Shown one piece after another: positions 1 through 8,642 of a stretch of DNA of 45,611 bases. The translations under genes and the position numbers were made by a program. The stretch comes from Staphylococcus cohnii subsp. cohnii (GTDB lineage Bacteria; Bacillota; Bacilli; Staphylococcales; Staphylococcaceae). The number at the start of each line of letters is the position of its first letter. Positions within the stretch are counted from its first letter, which is position 1. A model generated the notes under the pieces. The model did not search any database, was not told the DNA's origin, and worked only from the letters and a program-made list of their open reading frames with translations. The DNA is taken from positions 1 to 45,611 of the forward strand of contig NZ_PPQC01000025.1 in NCBI RefSeq assembly GCF_002902365.1, written 5' to 3'.

Positions 1-42
1 TCCCTTCAAAGTTTACATTTTTAAGTGTCTACTTTGAAGGGA
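1..42 (-). terminator. Hairpin downstream of ebpS, probable terminator
   Basis: A perfect 12-bp inverted repeat (TCCCTTCAAAGT at 1-12, ACTTTGAAGGGA at 31-42) lies about 50 bp past the ebpS stop. Any T-run for minus-strand termination would fall left of position 1, outside the window, so the call rests on the stem and its place only. Confidence 0.55.
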
Positions 43-93
43 GCATATCACATGATATTCAAGCTCATTATATTTGTACAATGTGAATGATAA

Positions 94-1713
94 TTATTGA
101 GGGATAACTAGTTGTTGTCCATTATGAATATCATTACCTTGTAAACCATTAGCTTTTCTGATTTTTTCTACATTTTCAGGAGAACCACTTCCATAATATT
201 GGATAGCTATTCTGTATAGATTTTGACCATTTACAGTATGCGTTTGTTGTCCTGAATTGTTGTTTGAAGATTGATTGTTCTGTTGATTATTTTGTTGATT
301 GTTTTGGCTGTTAGTTGCTTGGTCTTGATTTGCTGAATCATTACCTTGATTCGTAGCTTGGTTATCTTGTTGAGATTGATCGTTTTGACCACTTTGTGCA
401 TTTTGATCACTTTGATTGCTTTGATCTGATTCAGTAGCTTGATTTTGATCGCTAGTAGCAGCATCATCAGAATTAGAATCAGTTTGATTTGAACTATCAT
501 TATTATCTGATTCAGCGCTATCGTCATTGTTTTTATTTGCTTTATCACTATCAGCATCTTTGTCTGAATCTTTTTTGTTGTCTTTGTCTGAGTCAGCATT
601 TTTATCTTTATTATCAGCTACTTTTTTGTCGTCGTTGCTGCCACTATCATCATTATTACCAGTTAGTGCCATACCTCCAAAAATTCCGATTGCTGCTAAA
701 ATTAAAATTGCTGCTATAATAGGCAATATTTTTCCGAACAAACCGCCTTTTTTCTTGTTGTTATCATCATCATTATTATCGTTATTATTGTTACCATTAC
801 CATTACTTCCACCAGAGCCGTTGCCATTTGAATGTGCAGCTTTTGCTCCTGCGGCTCCTGCACCAGCTGCGGCTGCTCCGCCAGCTAAGGCAGCACCTTT
901 TTTCTTGTTCTTATTGTTATCATCATTATTATTATTGTTACCGTTGCCGTTATTTCCACCGGAGCCATTGCCATTTGAGTGTGCAGCTTTTGCTCCTGCA
1001 GCTCCTGCGGCTCCTGCACCAGCCGCGGCTGCTCCGCCAGCTACGGCAGCACCTTTTTTCTTGTTGTCTTTATGCTCTTTATCTTTTTCAGACTTAGTAT
1101 TAGTTTCTTCAGTATGTTGATCTTTATTATTAGTAGCACCTACGTCTGTGCTAGCACCACTTTCTTCTTTATCTTTTGTTGATGTGTTATCATCTTTTGA
1201 ATCAACAGATTCGTCTTTTTTGTCATGATGTTTTTTAGCAGCATAGGCGCCAGCACCAGCTGCTGCCGTTCCACCAGTTACGGCAGCACCTTTTTTGTTA
1301 TCGTTTTTATCTTCAGAATGGTTGTCATTGTGTGTTTCGTTATCTCTATCTTTTTCATCTCGGTTTTGATTAATATTATTGTTTTCTGAAGGGTCTTGAT
1401 TCTTACTGATTTCATCTGTATTAGATGATGAATGTGTGTCTTGTTGTTGCTCATCATCTATTTGATTTGATGTATCATTATTCTCATCAACAGGTGTTTG
1501 GTTTCTTTCATTTTGATGTGTTGCCGTATCTCTTCTACGTTGTCTTCTTTGAGCATTTCTAGGAGGGAATTGTTCGTCTTTTTTATCAGAAACTTCCTCT
1601 TTTACGTTGTCAACGGAATCGTTAACAGAATCCTGTACATCATCATGATGTTCTTTTGGATCAATAGATTGACGATTTTTCTCAAAATCATCTTTGAAAT
1701 TATTATTAGACAA
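94..1713 (-). CDS. ebpS: Elastin-binding protein EbpS-like, LysM membrane protein
   Basis: A 539-residue surface protein. Visible parts are a charged, low-complexity N-terminal half, three Lys-Lys-Gly-Ala-Ala plus Gly/Ala-rich blocks (about residues 138-155, 218-250 and 269-300), one membrane segment near 326-348, a Ser/Asp/Asn/Gln-rich spacer, and a C-terminal LysM domain (about 491-539, with [20 protein letters not shown]) expected to bind peptidoglycan. The start is taken as TTG at 1713: GGAAGG sits 9 nt upstream, and this yields [10 protein letters not shown], like S. aureus EbpS. The ATG pair at 1722/1719 lies almost on the ribosome site. Blocks two and three share near-identical DNA, which points to a recent duplication. 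The TNSHQD elastin-binding hexamer recalled from S. aureus is absent; the matching stretch reads DPKEHHDD. Elastin binding is therefore unproven here, while the family call is firm. Confidence 0.9.
   Translation of the reverse strand: MSNNNFKDDFEKNRQSIDPKEHHDDVQDSVNDSVDNVKEEVSDKKDEQFPPRNAQRRQRRRDTATHQNERNQTPVDENNDTSNQIDDEQQQDTHSSSNTDEISKNQDPSENNNINQNRDEKDRDNETHNDNHSEDKNDNKKGAAVTGGTAAAGAGAYAAKKHHDKKDESVDSKDDNTSTKDKEESGASTDVGATNNKDQHTEETNTKSEKDKEHKDNKKKGAAVAGGAAAAGAGAAGAAGAKAAHSNGNGSGGNNGNGNNNNNDDNNKNKKKGAALAGGAAAAGAGAAGAKAAHSNGNGSGGSNGNGNNNNDNNDDDNNKKKGGLFGKILPIIAAILILAAIGIFGGMALTGNNDDSGSNDDKKVADNKDKNADSDKDNKKDSDKDADSDKANKNNDDSAESDNNDSSNQTDSNSDDAATSDQNQATESDQSNQSDQNAQSGQNDQSQQDNQATNQGNDSANQDQATNSQNNQQNNQQNNQSSNNNSGQQTHTVNGQNLYRIAIQYYGSGSPENVEKIRKANGLQGNDIHNGQQLVIPQ
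815..1060 (-). repeat. Tandem duplication inside ebpS (Gly/Ala plus Asn-rich unit)
   Basis: About 821-905 and 961-1059 are almost the same sequence. Both encode a [16 protein letters not shown] block, then [12 protein letters not shown] and an Asn/Gly/Asp run. The second copy read on the minus strand (821-905) is shorter by one Gly-Ala-Ala step. A third, more diverged block lies near 1220-1300. Confidence 0.85.
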
Positions 1714-1866
1714 ATTCATCATCCTTCCGTCATTTAATTTTAGTATATACTGTTTTACCCTAAAAGGTAGTATATATGTATAAATTTTATATGAAAAATA
1801 AATAAAACTTTAGTGTATATCTAGTATTATAGCTTGATTGAAAAAGTGAAGTAAAGCATTTATCTT

Positions 1867-3246
1867 TTATTTGAATATATTTTGTAATTTTTCTTTATAA
1901 TCCATTTTTCTTTTCACTTTTTTACTATTAATTATATGAATTGGGCTTAATTCTGAATCATTATCACAACACTGGGTTGGTTTAGTTGTTAAATTTTCAC
2001 CGAAAAATTCTATCATATATGCTCTGCGACATTGATCTAAGTTTTTATAGCCTAGCATTCGATAATAACCTCGTTGTTTTCGTTCAAAAGCTGTTTTGAA
2101 AATAGCACGTAATTGTTCAATTTTATAATAGCTACTAAGAACGTCTAATATTTCATTTTTTTCAGGTGGTAAAAACATACCTAATTCAAATGCACTCACA
2201 TCTTCTTCAGTAATGATATCGGCAAAGAGTAACGTTTCTAATAAATAGCTGTCATCTGGTTGATAAAGACTGATTGCCTGGCTTGACTTACCATCACGGC
2301 CTGCACGTCCAATTTCTTGCATATAACTTGATGGGCTCGTAGCTAAATGAAAATGTATGATTGTTCGAATATCTTTTTTGTTTATTCCCATTCCAAAAGC
2401 ACTCGTTGCTACAATAATGGGTATTTCATTATTTATAAATTGATGTTGTACTGTATGTCTTTCCTGATAGGTTAAATCACCATGGTATATTCCTGTTAAA
2501 AAGCCATATTGGTAAATTGCTTTGGCTAAAGTCAGGCACATTTTTTTAGATGAAACATATATGATTGTTGGTCCTGATTGTTCTAACATTGGAAGTAACC
2601 ACTTTAACTTTTCATGATCATCTTCGAAATTTTTGTGAGATAATGTAATATTTTCTCTATTCGTCGTTGTTTTCACAACAGTAAATGTTTTATTTAACAT
2701 GTGATTTAGGTCGTATGTTAAATATGGTGGTGCTGTAGCAGTCAAAGCAAGTATGTTTGCTTTAGGAAAATGATTGATGATTTTCCCTACAAGTGCATAG
2801 TGTGGTCTGAAATCATAGCCCCATTCAGATAAGCAATGCGCTTCATCTAAAACAATTAACCCTAAATCCAAACTTTGTATAAGTTTAAAATTATGTGGTT
2901 GCAACAAAAATTCAGGACTTAAAAATATGAAGCGACTATGTCGCAAAGATTGTATATTTTGTTTTTTTTCATTTTCATCTAATCCTGAATGGATACATGA
3001 AACATAATGCTCACCTTGAAGTTTTAATTGCATGACTTGATCATCCATTAAAGATATTAATGGTGAGATGATGAGCGTTGGTTTTTGCTTAATATAGGTT
3101 GGTAATTGGTAACATAGACTTTTTCCGCTACCAGTAGGTAATATACCCAAAGTATTTTTATCATTTAATATATGTTCTATGATTTCTTGTTGTCCAGGTT
3201 TAAATGTATCAAAACCAAACCATTTTTTTAATTCATGATGTAACAT
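1867..3246 (-). CDS. recQ: RecQ-family ATP-dependent DNA helicase, short form
   Basis: A 3'-to-5' DNA helicase of 459 residues. Seen in order: the Q-motif region (FKPGQQEII, about 15-23), Walker A (LPTGSGKS, 36-43), the DEAH box (134-137) followed by CLSEWG, motif III (ALTATAPP), and motif VI (QEIGRAGRDGK). Near the C-terminus is a Cys-poor zinc-binding remnant (QCRRAYMIEFFGE, then QCCDND). There is no HRDC domain, so it matches the short Bacillus RecS type rather than 590-610-residue RecQ. The ATG at 3246 has GAGGTG six bases upstream. It overlaps the end of the ypbB-like gene by 14 bp, which suggests translational coupling. A role in recombination or fork repair follows from the family. Confidence 0.93.
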   Translation of the reverse strand: MLHHELKKWFGFDTFKPGQQEIIEHILNDKNTLGILPTGSGKSLCYQLPTYIKQKPTLIISPLISLMDDQVMQLKLQGEHYVSCIHSGLDENEKKQNIQSLRHSRFIFLSPEFLLQPHNFKLIQSLDLGLIVLDEAHCLSEWGYDFRPHYALVGKIINHFPKANILALTATAPPYLTYDLNHMLNKTFTVVKTTTNRENITLSHKNFEDDHEKLKWLLPMLEQSGPTIIYVSSKKMCLTLAKAIYQYGFLTGIYHGDLTYQERHTVQHQFINNEIPIIVATSAFGMGINKKDIRTIIHFHLATSPSSYMQEIGRAGRDGKSSQAISLYQPDDSYLLETLLFADIITEEDVSAFELGMFLPPEKNEILDVLSSYYKIEQLRAIFKTAFERKQRGYYRMLGYKNLDQCRRAYMIEFFGENLTTKPTQCCDNDSELSPIHIINSKKVKRKMDYKEKLQNIFK

Positions 3247-4198
3247 TTAAATCACCTCTTTCAAAACCGATGATTAATAGTTTTATTTCAAAGTAATTTA
3301 ATTTAGGAAATTTTTCTTTGTAGTTTCTTAGTCTTTCGCTACGGTTTTCTACATAATAACTTAAAAAATGTGTATACGTCTTCTCGTAGATAAATGTATC
3401 GTAGTGTGATAAATATCCTTTAATAAATAATTCTAGTATATGATCTTCGATTGTGTTTGGTTTTACATTTTGTATTTTGGCTAATTGTTTAAAATTGAGT
3501 CCTCTTTTTATGCCTTTGTAAGTTTCTTCTGTTTTAAAAAGTAAAGTAGGTAAAATAATCAATTGACTTAAAATAGGATATTTAGTTACATTTTCTAATT
3601 CAAACATCATTATTACTAAATCATTCATTTCTAGTACAAACAATTGTTGTTGAGAAATGCCTTCTATTAAGCTAACTTGTTGTCTTGTATACATACTTTC
3701 TTTATATCCTTGTAAATAGTAATGTAAGTACGTTTTATTATTCTTTTCCGTAATTGAAGAAAATAAAATGTTTAATTCGTTATTTATTTTGTATGATATG
3801 TCCTTATTTTTAAAGTTGTTATATACTTTTTTTACTCTATATTGAATTGTACTGTTGTGGGTTACAGGTACAAATTGAAATGAATCATGAGCTACATTCG
3901 AAATTGTTTGAGTTAATAATTGAATTGCCTTAAAAGTATTTAATAAACTATCGTATGTATACCTTGGATGTGTACGAATTAATTGCGTATCATCAACATC
4001 TTGTGTTTCATTTTGAGCATATCCAACAAATGATGGATATTTTAAGTTTGGTAAGCTATGATACAATGATAATAGTTGTTGGCTACAGGCGTCAAAAAAG
4101 GTTTGATGGGACTTTTTGCCTGTGATAATATTATATATGCTTTTTTCTGTTTTGTAATTATGTGCTTGCGTTCGTGTAAAGTGAATTAAATTATACAT
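3233..4198 (-). CDS. YpbB-like protein with C-terminal helix-turn-helix
   Basis: A 321-residue protein matching Bacillus YpbB in place and shape; in both genera it sits between ferredoxin and the short recQ. Most of the sequence is helical with no motif I can name. About residues 230-275 (GLNFKQLAKIQNVKPNTIED onwards) look like the HTH_40 fold, a domain found fused to the C-terminus of some RecQ helicases. It overlaps recQ by 14 bp and is transcribed just before it, so a helicase-partner role is a reasonable inference but not shown. The ATG at 4198 follows GGGAG by five bases. Confidence 0.75.
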   Translation of the reverse strand: MYNLIHFTRTQAHNYKTEKSIYNIITGKKSHQTFFDACSQQLLSLYHSLPNLKYPSFVGYAQNETQDVDDTQLIRTHPRYTYDSLLNTFKAIQLLTQTISNVAHDSFQFVPVTHNSTIQYRVKKVYNNFKNKDISYKINNELNILFSSITEKNNKTYLHYYLQGYKESMYTRQQVSLIEGISQQQLFVLEMNDLVIMMFELENVTKYPILSQLIILPTLLFKTEETYKGIKRGLNFKQLAKIQNVKPNTIEDHILELFIKGYLSHYDTFIYEKTYTHFLSYYVENRSERLRNYKEKFPKLNYFEIKLLIIGFERGDLNVTS

Positions 4199-4230
4199 GT
4201 GTGCTCCCTCATTTTATAAAACAAAAACAT

Positions 4231-4556
<326 letters not shown>

Positions 4557-4604
4557 TAAAATTAATCACATAGATATTCATTTTTGAAAAAATTTAATTT
4601 GTAT

Positions 4605-4645
4605 AAGCTCAGTGTATTCATTGTATTAATGAAAATGCTGAGCTT
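4605..4645 (+). terminator. Terminator of fer
   Basis: AAGCTCAG (4605-4612) pairs with CTGAGCTT (4638-4645), with an inner TTCATT/AATGAA pairing, followed by a T-rich stretch. Confidence 0.75.
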
Positions 4646-4704
4646 TTATATTATGAAAATATAAGCATTATGCAAGTTATCATTTTGAAATGAACGAGTA
4701 AAGC

Positions 4705-4729
4705 TTTGTACATAAATCTTATGTACAAA
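4705..4729. repeat. Perfect 11-bp palindrome with 3-nt centre
   Basis: TTTGTACATAA (4705-4715), centre ATC, then TTATGTACAAA (4719-4729). It sits just before the strong hairpin at 4732-4767. No T-run follows, so it could be a protein site or a second stem. Confidence 0.6.
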
Positions 4730-4731
4730 AT

Positions 4732-4767
4732 AAATGACCAATCCGTATACAAAAGGATTGGTCATTT
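4732..4767. terminator. Strong hairpin terminator in the fer-ribU gap
   Basis: A 13-bp perfect stem: AAATGACCAATCC (4732-4744) and GGATTGGTCATTT (4755-4767), followed by more T residues on the plus strand. It is a good rho-independent terminator for plus-strand transcripts and may also work in reverse. Confidence 0.8.
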
Positions 4768-4793
4768 TTTATTTAATATTTTACGATTTTATG

Positions 4794-4865
4794 CGTGCTT
4801 GCTTGCCTGGGTATGGTGCGATCCTGTAGTCTCTCACTCATACTATTCCCCCCGGCGTCAGCACG
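4794..4865. repeat. GC-richer island with inverted ends, repeat-like
   Basis: A stretch richer in G and C than the rest of the gap, bounded by CGTGCT (4794-4799) and AGCACG (4860-4865). Inside, GCCTGGG pairs imperfectly with CCCCGGC. The centre holds ATCCTGTAGT (4821-4830), then TCACTCA three bases on. The same core pair occurs at 25447-25471. No open reading frame. It may belong to a dispersed intergenic repeat family. Confidence 0.5.
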
Positions 4866-4974
4866 TTACAAAATTGATATAAATGAGGCGTATAAGCACA
4901 ACAAATAAAGAGACATGATAAATGTTAATAACTTCAAGTTTAAAATTTATCAAAGCCTTTTAATAACAAAAGAA

Positions 4975-4999
4975 GCTGAGATAATAAATTTATCTCAGC
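4975..4999 (-). terminator. Terminator of ribU
   Basis: A perfect 10-bp stem, GCTGAGATAA (4975-4984) and TTATCTCAGC (4990-4999), followed on the minus strand by TTCTTTTG. It lies 63 bp past the ribU stop. Weaker flanking inverted repeats (ACAAATAA 4901-4908 with TTATTTGT 5020-5027; AGACATGA with TCATGTCT) enclose it. Confidence 0.75.
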
Positions 5000-5061
5000 C
5001 AATCTCATGTCTTGTATACTTATTTGTTTCATATCTTTAGATTAAAACGTGTACTTATCTA

Positions 5062-5607
5062 TTAGTTAAGTAAAATTTTTTTTAAACGTTTGAATAGTAG
5101 CATAAATATTAAAGAAATTATGATACCTTTTATTATGTTAAAAGGTATAACACCTGAAACTATAACAATTTTAATATTTTCAACTACATTAGTTAAGTTC
5201 ATGATCATACCATATAGTGGTAATAAAACAAAATAGTTTAAAATACTCAAGACAATCGTCATGACAATTGTCGCTATAGCAAATCCAATAATTTGTGTTT
5301 TGACAGTATGTTTATTTTTAATAATATAAAAAGCACTTAAAATAAAGCTCGCACCAGCTAAGAAATTAGCAATGGGACCCACTGGATCACCTATATTAAA
5401 TAAGAAATTAAGTAAATTTTTTATAAATAATATAATAATACCGGCTACTGGCCCTAAACTAAAAGTTGCTAATAAAGCTGGAATATCACTAAAGTCTAAT
5501 GTTAAATACGGCGGTAAAAACGGAATTGGAAATTTGATAAACATCAAAATAAATGACACCGCACTTAACATACTTATTGTAATAAGTCGTTTGGTTTGTT
5601 GTTGCAT
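5062..5607 (-). CDS. ribU: Riboflavin ECF transporter S component RibU
   Basis: The substrate-binding membrane subunit for riboflavin uptake, working with the shared ECF A/A'/T module, which is not in this window. About 181 residues and six hydrophobic segments. The stretch PYLTLDFSDIPALLATFSLG and the later GDPVGPIANFLAG are typical of this S component. ATG at 5607 is chosen, with AAGGAG ten bases upstream; an in-frame TTG at 5613 has only four bases of spacing. The FMN riboswitch directly upstream confirms the substrate: high FMN should stop transcription before the gene. Confidence 0.93.
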   Translation of the reverse strand: MQQQTKRLITISMLSAVSFILMFIKFPIPFLPPYLTLDFSDIPALLATFSLGPVAGIIILFIKNLLNFLFNIGDPVGPIANFLAGASFILSAFYIIKNKHTVKTQIIGFAIATIVMTIVLSILNYFVLLPLYGMIMNLTNVVENIKIVIVSGVIPFNIIKGIIISLIFMLLFKRLKKILLN

Positions 5608-5643
5608 ATTCAATTATCTCCTTCCATTCATCTTACACAGAAA

Positions 5644-5674
5644 AGGAGGATTTAATTGCACAACAAAACCCTCC
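5644..5674 (-). terminator. Riboswitch expression-platform terminator of ribU
   Basis: On the minus strand GGAGGG (5674-5669) can pair with TCCTCC (about 5650-5645), followed by TTTT. It begins right after the FMN aptamer, so ligand binding should favour this stem and premature termination. Confidence 0.7.
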
Positions 5675-5806
5675 ATCTTCTCCCATCCAGACTATACTGT
5701 CGGCTCTAGATTTACACTAGATCAGCCATTTATCTCATTAATAGATAAACGGGTCGCAGGCTTAAATTACTGCCGGTTGGGAATTACACCCTACCCCGAA
5801 GATGAA
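5672..5806 (-). ncRNA. FMN riboswitch (RFN element)
   Basis: Read on the minus strand, the element opens with TCTTCGGGGTAGGGTG and continues with AATTCCCAACCGGCAGTAA, AGCCTGCGACC and AGAGCCGACAGTATAGTCTG, ending in GATGGGAGAAGATG. These are the conserved RFN blocks in the right order. One variable arm is long and AT-rich (TTTATCT...AGATAAA). It lies about 65 bp before ribU and controls it, with the terminator at 5644-5674 as expression platform. Confidence 0.97.
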
Positions 5807-5893
5807 TTTCTTAAATTTTATAAATATATCATAGCCTATTACTCAGATAAAAACAATAGTCGTGCTCTATTCTAAGTAAATGATATTAATTTA

Positions 5894-5950
5894 AAAAAAG
5901 ACGAGATTGGAAATCAATATTAAAATAGTGATTTCTTATCTCGCCTTTTT
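5894..5950 (-). terminator. Terminator of srrAB
   Basis: A long stem: GACGAGAT..GAAATCA (about 5900-5916) pairs with TGATTTC..ATCTCGCC (5929-5945), followed by a run of seven T on the minus strand. It separates srrB from the ribU leader. Confidence 0.8.
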
Positions 5951-6025
5951 CAGAACACGCATACTTCATAAATATTCATATTTATAAAGTGAATTAAATT
6001 TTACTTTATAATAATTAATTGATAC

Positions 6026-7798
6026 TCAAGTGTTTTCATGTTCATCTGTTGGTTTTGGTAGATTTATTATAAATGTAGTGCCTTTGCCAAGCTCACTTTT
6101 AACGTCAATCGTTCCACCGTGTTCATCGATAATCATACGACAGATAAACAGTCCTAAACCAGTCCCTTGTTTACCCCGTTTACGAGCGGTATCAACTTTA
6201 TAAAAACGATCAAATACTTGTTGTAAGTGTTCTGGAGCAATGCCAGATCCTGTGTCTGAAATGTATAAGATATTTTCAGTTTCTGTTTCTCCATAACTAA
6301 TTGATATTAAATCACCAGGTTCTGTATATCTGGTTGCATTATCAATAAGATTGGACAACACTTGTTCAATTCTATCAGTGTCGAAATACCATAATTGATT
6401 GTGCGTATTTGGATTTAAATTCATCGTTAACTTTAAATCATTTGCTTGTTTTTGGTATTTTTGTTGCATTCTACTTAGCAGCGGATCAATCGGTTGTTTT
6501 ACTTTTTCTACAGTTAGTCCTTCGGCATCCATTCGTGCAACATTAAGTAATTCATTTACTAATCGATTTAAACGCTTTGTTTCGTCAAGTACAATTGACA
6601 ATGATTCATGTATTTTGTCTGGCTCTGTTACAATACCATCAACAATCGACTCTGTATATCCTTGTAATAATGAAATAGGTGTACGCAATTCATGTGATAC
6701 ATTAGCAATAAAATCTTTTTTCATTTGATCAATATTATGCTCATTGGTCATATCACGAATAATAGCTACAATACCACTTCTACCATCAGGTTGAATTTGT
6801 TCAATATAACTTGTAATAATGACAAAATAACGGGTACTAATTTCGTATTCTTCGAATTGTGTTTGTTGGGTTTTAAATGTTAATTCGTTTTGACGATCAA
6901 GTTTTTCTAAATCGTGAGCATCTAATATTTTCAAAATATTTTGTGCCATCTTGTTTGATATGATTATTTCTTGTTTATCATTAAAGCCAAGTACACCTTC
7001 AACCATAGAATTTATTAAACTATCTCTGATATTTTTAGATGAGGATAATGCGTCTATATGTTGTTGTATTTCGGAACTCATCGTGTTAAAAGCACGTGAT
7101 AATTCTCCAATTTCATCTCGAGAATTAACAGGAACTACTTGAGCATAGTCACCTTTAGAAACTTTTAATGCTTGTGTCCTTAAATTTCTAAGCGGTTTTG
7201 TAATTCGTGATGATAAGAAAAAGGCAAACACAGTTGTAATAGATAAAAAGATTATTGCAATAATTAATATAATGACTGTGATCACATTATTGGTATCTTC
7301 TATCGTTTTCAAATCTTGATAGATAAAAACACCACTATATTTACTATTATGAGGACTAGACTCTAGATTTTTAGATGGATAGCCTATTAAAACATAAGTT
7401 TTTTGCTGTTTATTCATATCAATTGTCACGTGCTCTGATATCTGTTTTCCTCGATCGAACACTTTTTCATAGTTTTTATTACCTTTTATTTCTTTGAACA
7501 TTTTTTCTTTTGTTTCATCATTATTAATACTATCCATATGTTTATGGTTCATGATGATGAGTCCTACTGGCCCCTCAATGAGAGATTTACTATGTTTTAT
7601 GGCAGTTGCTTTATCATCTGAATTCTCAACTAAATGACTTATTCTTTTAGCATCTTCAAGTAATGAATCTTCTGTTTCTTGCGTAAAGTAAGATTGTATA
7701 AACGTTATAAGTGCTGCACTTAATAAAATTAAAACTGTCGTTACTATAAAGATTATAGTTAACCACAGTTTTACTACTACGTTATTGAGTCGGTTCAT
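6026..7798 (-). CDS. srrB: Respiratory-response sensor histidine kinase SrrB (ResE type)
   Basis: Membrane sensor kinase of 590 residues, partner of SrrA in sensing respiratory state, low oxygen and nitric oxide. Seen: an N-terminal membrane helix (about 10-32), an extracytoplasmic region, a second helix near 170-195, HAMP (SSRITKPLRNL onwards), a PAS-like segment, the phospho-acceptor His369 in NVSHELRTP, and N/G1/G2 boxes (NLIDNATRY, DTGSGIAP, GTGLGLFI). The ATG at 7798 gives MNRLNNVVVKLW, like the S. aureus start, and overlaps srrA by 17 bp. It has one Cys only (LFICRMI). The two catalytic-domain cysteines I recall as redox-active in S. aureus SrrB are replaced, the second by Tyr in SISYGET. 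Confidence 0.96.
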   Translation of the reverse strand: MNRLNNVVVKLWLTIIFIVTTVLILLSAALITFIQSYFTQETEDSLLEDAKRISHLVENSDDKATAIKHSKSLIEGPVGLIIMNHKHMDSINNDETKEKMFKEIKGNKNYEKVFDRGKQISEHVTIDMNKQQKTYVLIGYPSKNLESSPHNSKYSGVFIYQDLKTIEDTNNVITVIILIIAIIFLSITTVFAFFLSSRITKPLRNLRTQALKVSKGDYAQVVPVNSRDEIGELSRAFNTMSSEIQQHIDALSSSKNIRDSLINSMVEGVLGFNDKQEIIISNKMAQNILKILDAHDLEKLDRQNELTFKTQQTQFEEYEISTRYFVIITSYIEQIQPDGRSGIVAIIRDMTNEHNIDQMKKDFIANVSHELRTPISLLQGYTESIVDGIVTEPDKIHESLSIVLDETKRLNRLVNELLNVARMDAEGLTVEKVKQPIDPLLSRMQQKYQKQANDLKLTMNLNPNTHNQLWYFDTDRIEQVLSNLIDNATRYTEPGDLISISYGETETENILYISDTGSGIAPEHLQQVFDRFYKVDTARKRGKQGTGLGLFICRMIIDEHGGTIDVKSELGKGTTFIINLPKPTDEHENT

Positions 7799-8507
7799 TT
7801 TCAGATTTAACCTCAAATTTATAGCCAACGCCCCAAACAGTCTGAATCATTTGGGCAGCTTCATCAGAAACGCGATTTAATTTCTCTCTTAAACGTTTTA
7901 CATGTGTATCAACAGTACGCAAATCTCCGTAAAATTCATAGTGCCATACTTCTTTTAAAAGTTGTTCACGATCAAAGACTTTATTTGGCGTTTTTGCTAA
8001 AAAGATTAAAAGTTCATATTCTTTTGGAGTTAAGTTTACTTGATTGCCATCTGCTAGCACACGGTGTGCGTCATTATCAATAACAAGATGTTCAAATTCT
8101 ATTAAATCTCGTGCATGTGGTTCGCTTTGTTCTGTATGTGCAACTTGAGTTCTTCTTAATAAAGCTTTGACACGTAAAACCACTTCACGTGGTGAAAATG
8201 GTTTTACAATATAATCATCTGCGCCGGATTCAAAACCTTCTACGCGGTTTGTTTCTTCTCCTTTAGCAGTTAACATAATAATTGGTGTTTCTTTTTGCTC
8301 TCTTAATCTAGATGCGACAGTAATGCCATCCATTTCTGGCAACATTAAATCTAATAAGATACATGCATAATCATGTTCCATTGCCATTTTGTATGCTTCT
8401 TGTCCGTCTCTAGCTTCATGAGTTTCAAAAGATTCTCTTTCTAAGTACAATTTCAATAATCGTCTGATTCTATCTTCATCATCGACGATAAGTATTTCAT
8501 TTGCCAT
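7782..8507 (-). CDS. srrA: Respiratory-response regulator SrrA (ResD type)
   Basis: OmpR/PhoB-type response regulator of 241 residues, the same length as in S. aureus. The receiver domain covers about 1-120 with acidic Asp9/Asp10, phospho-acceptor Asp53 (LLDLMLPEMDG), Thr and the Lys of VKPF. The winged-helix DNA-binding domain is at about 135-232 (LTPKEYELL, DTHVKRLREKL). ATG at 8507 follows GGGAGGG; an upstream in-frame ATG near 8546 has no good site. The gene overlaps srrB, so the pair is co-translated. In S. aureus it controls respiration, fermentation and virulence genes; here only the family is seen. Confidence 0.97.
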   Translation of the reverse strand: MANEILIVDDEDRIRRLLKLYLERESFETHEARDGQEAYKMAMEHDYACILLDLMLPEMDGITVASRLREQKETPIIMLTAKGEETNRVEGFESGADDYIVKPFSPREVVLRVKALLRRTQVAHTEQSEPHARDLIEFEHLVIDNDAHRVLADGNQVNLTPKEYELLIFLAKTPNKVFDREQLLKEVWHYEFYGDLRTVDTHVKRLREKLNRVSDEAAQMIQTVWGVGYKFEVKSENEPTQ

Positions 8508-8550
8508 AGGTTCGTACCCTCCCGCACTGCTAACTTTCAATTTCAACCAT

Positions 8551-8559
8551 ATTATATCA
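8551..8559 (-). promoter_or_regulatory. Extended -10 promoter of srrAB
   Basis: On the minus strand the sequence reads TGATATAAT, a TGnTATAAT extended -10, about 45 bp before the srrA start. No good -35 is visible, which is common for extended -10 promoters. Confidence 0.6.
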
Positions 8560-8642
8560 TAGGTTGAGCTATAAAAGTGTTTATGAATGAAAAGTTTGTG
8601 AAAAAATTATCAATATCAAGTTTTGTTAAAGTAAAGTCATAT

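Noticed and set aside
527..1120. A 197-codon plus-strand open frame rich in Leu, Ser, Pro and Ala.
   Set aside because: It is the antisense of the low-complexity part of ebpS; no ribosome site and no domain.
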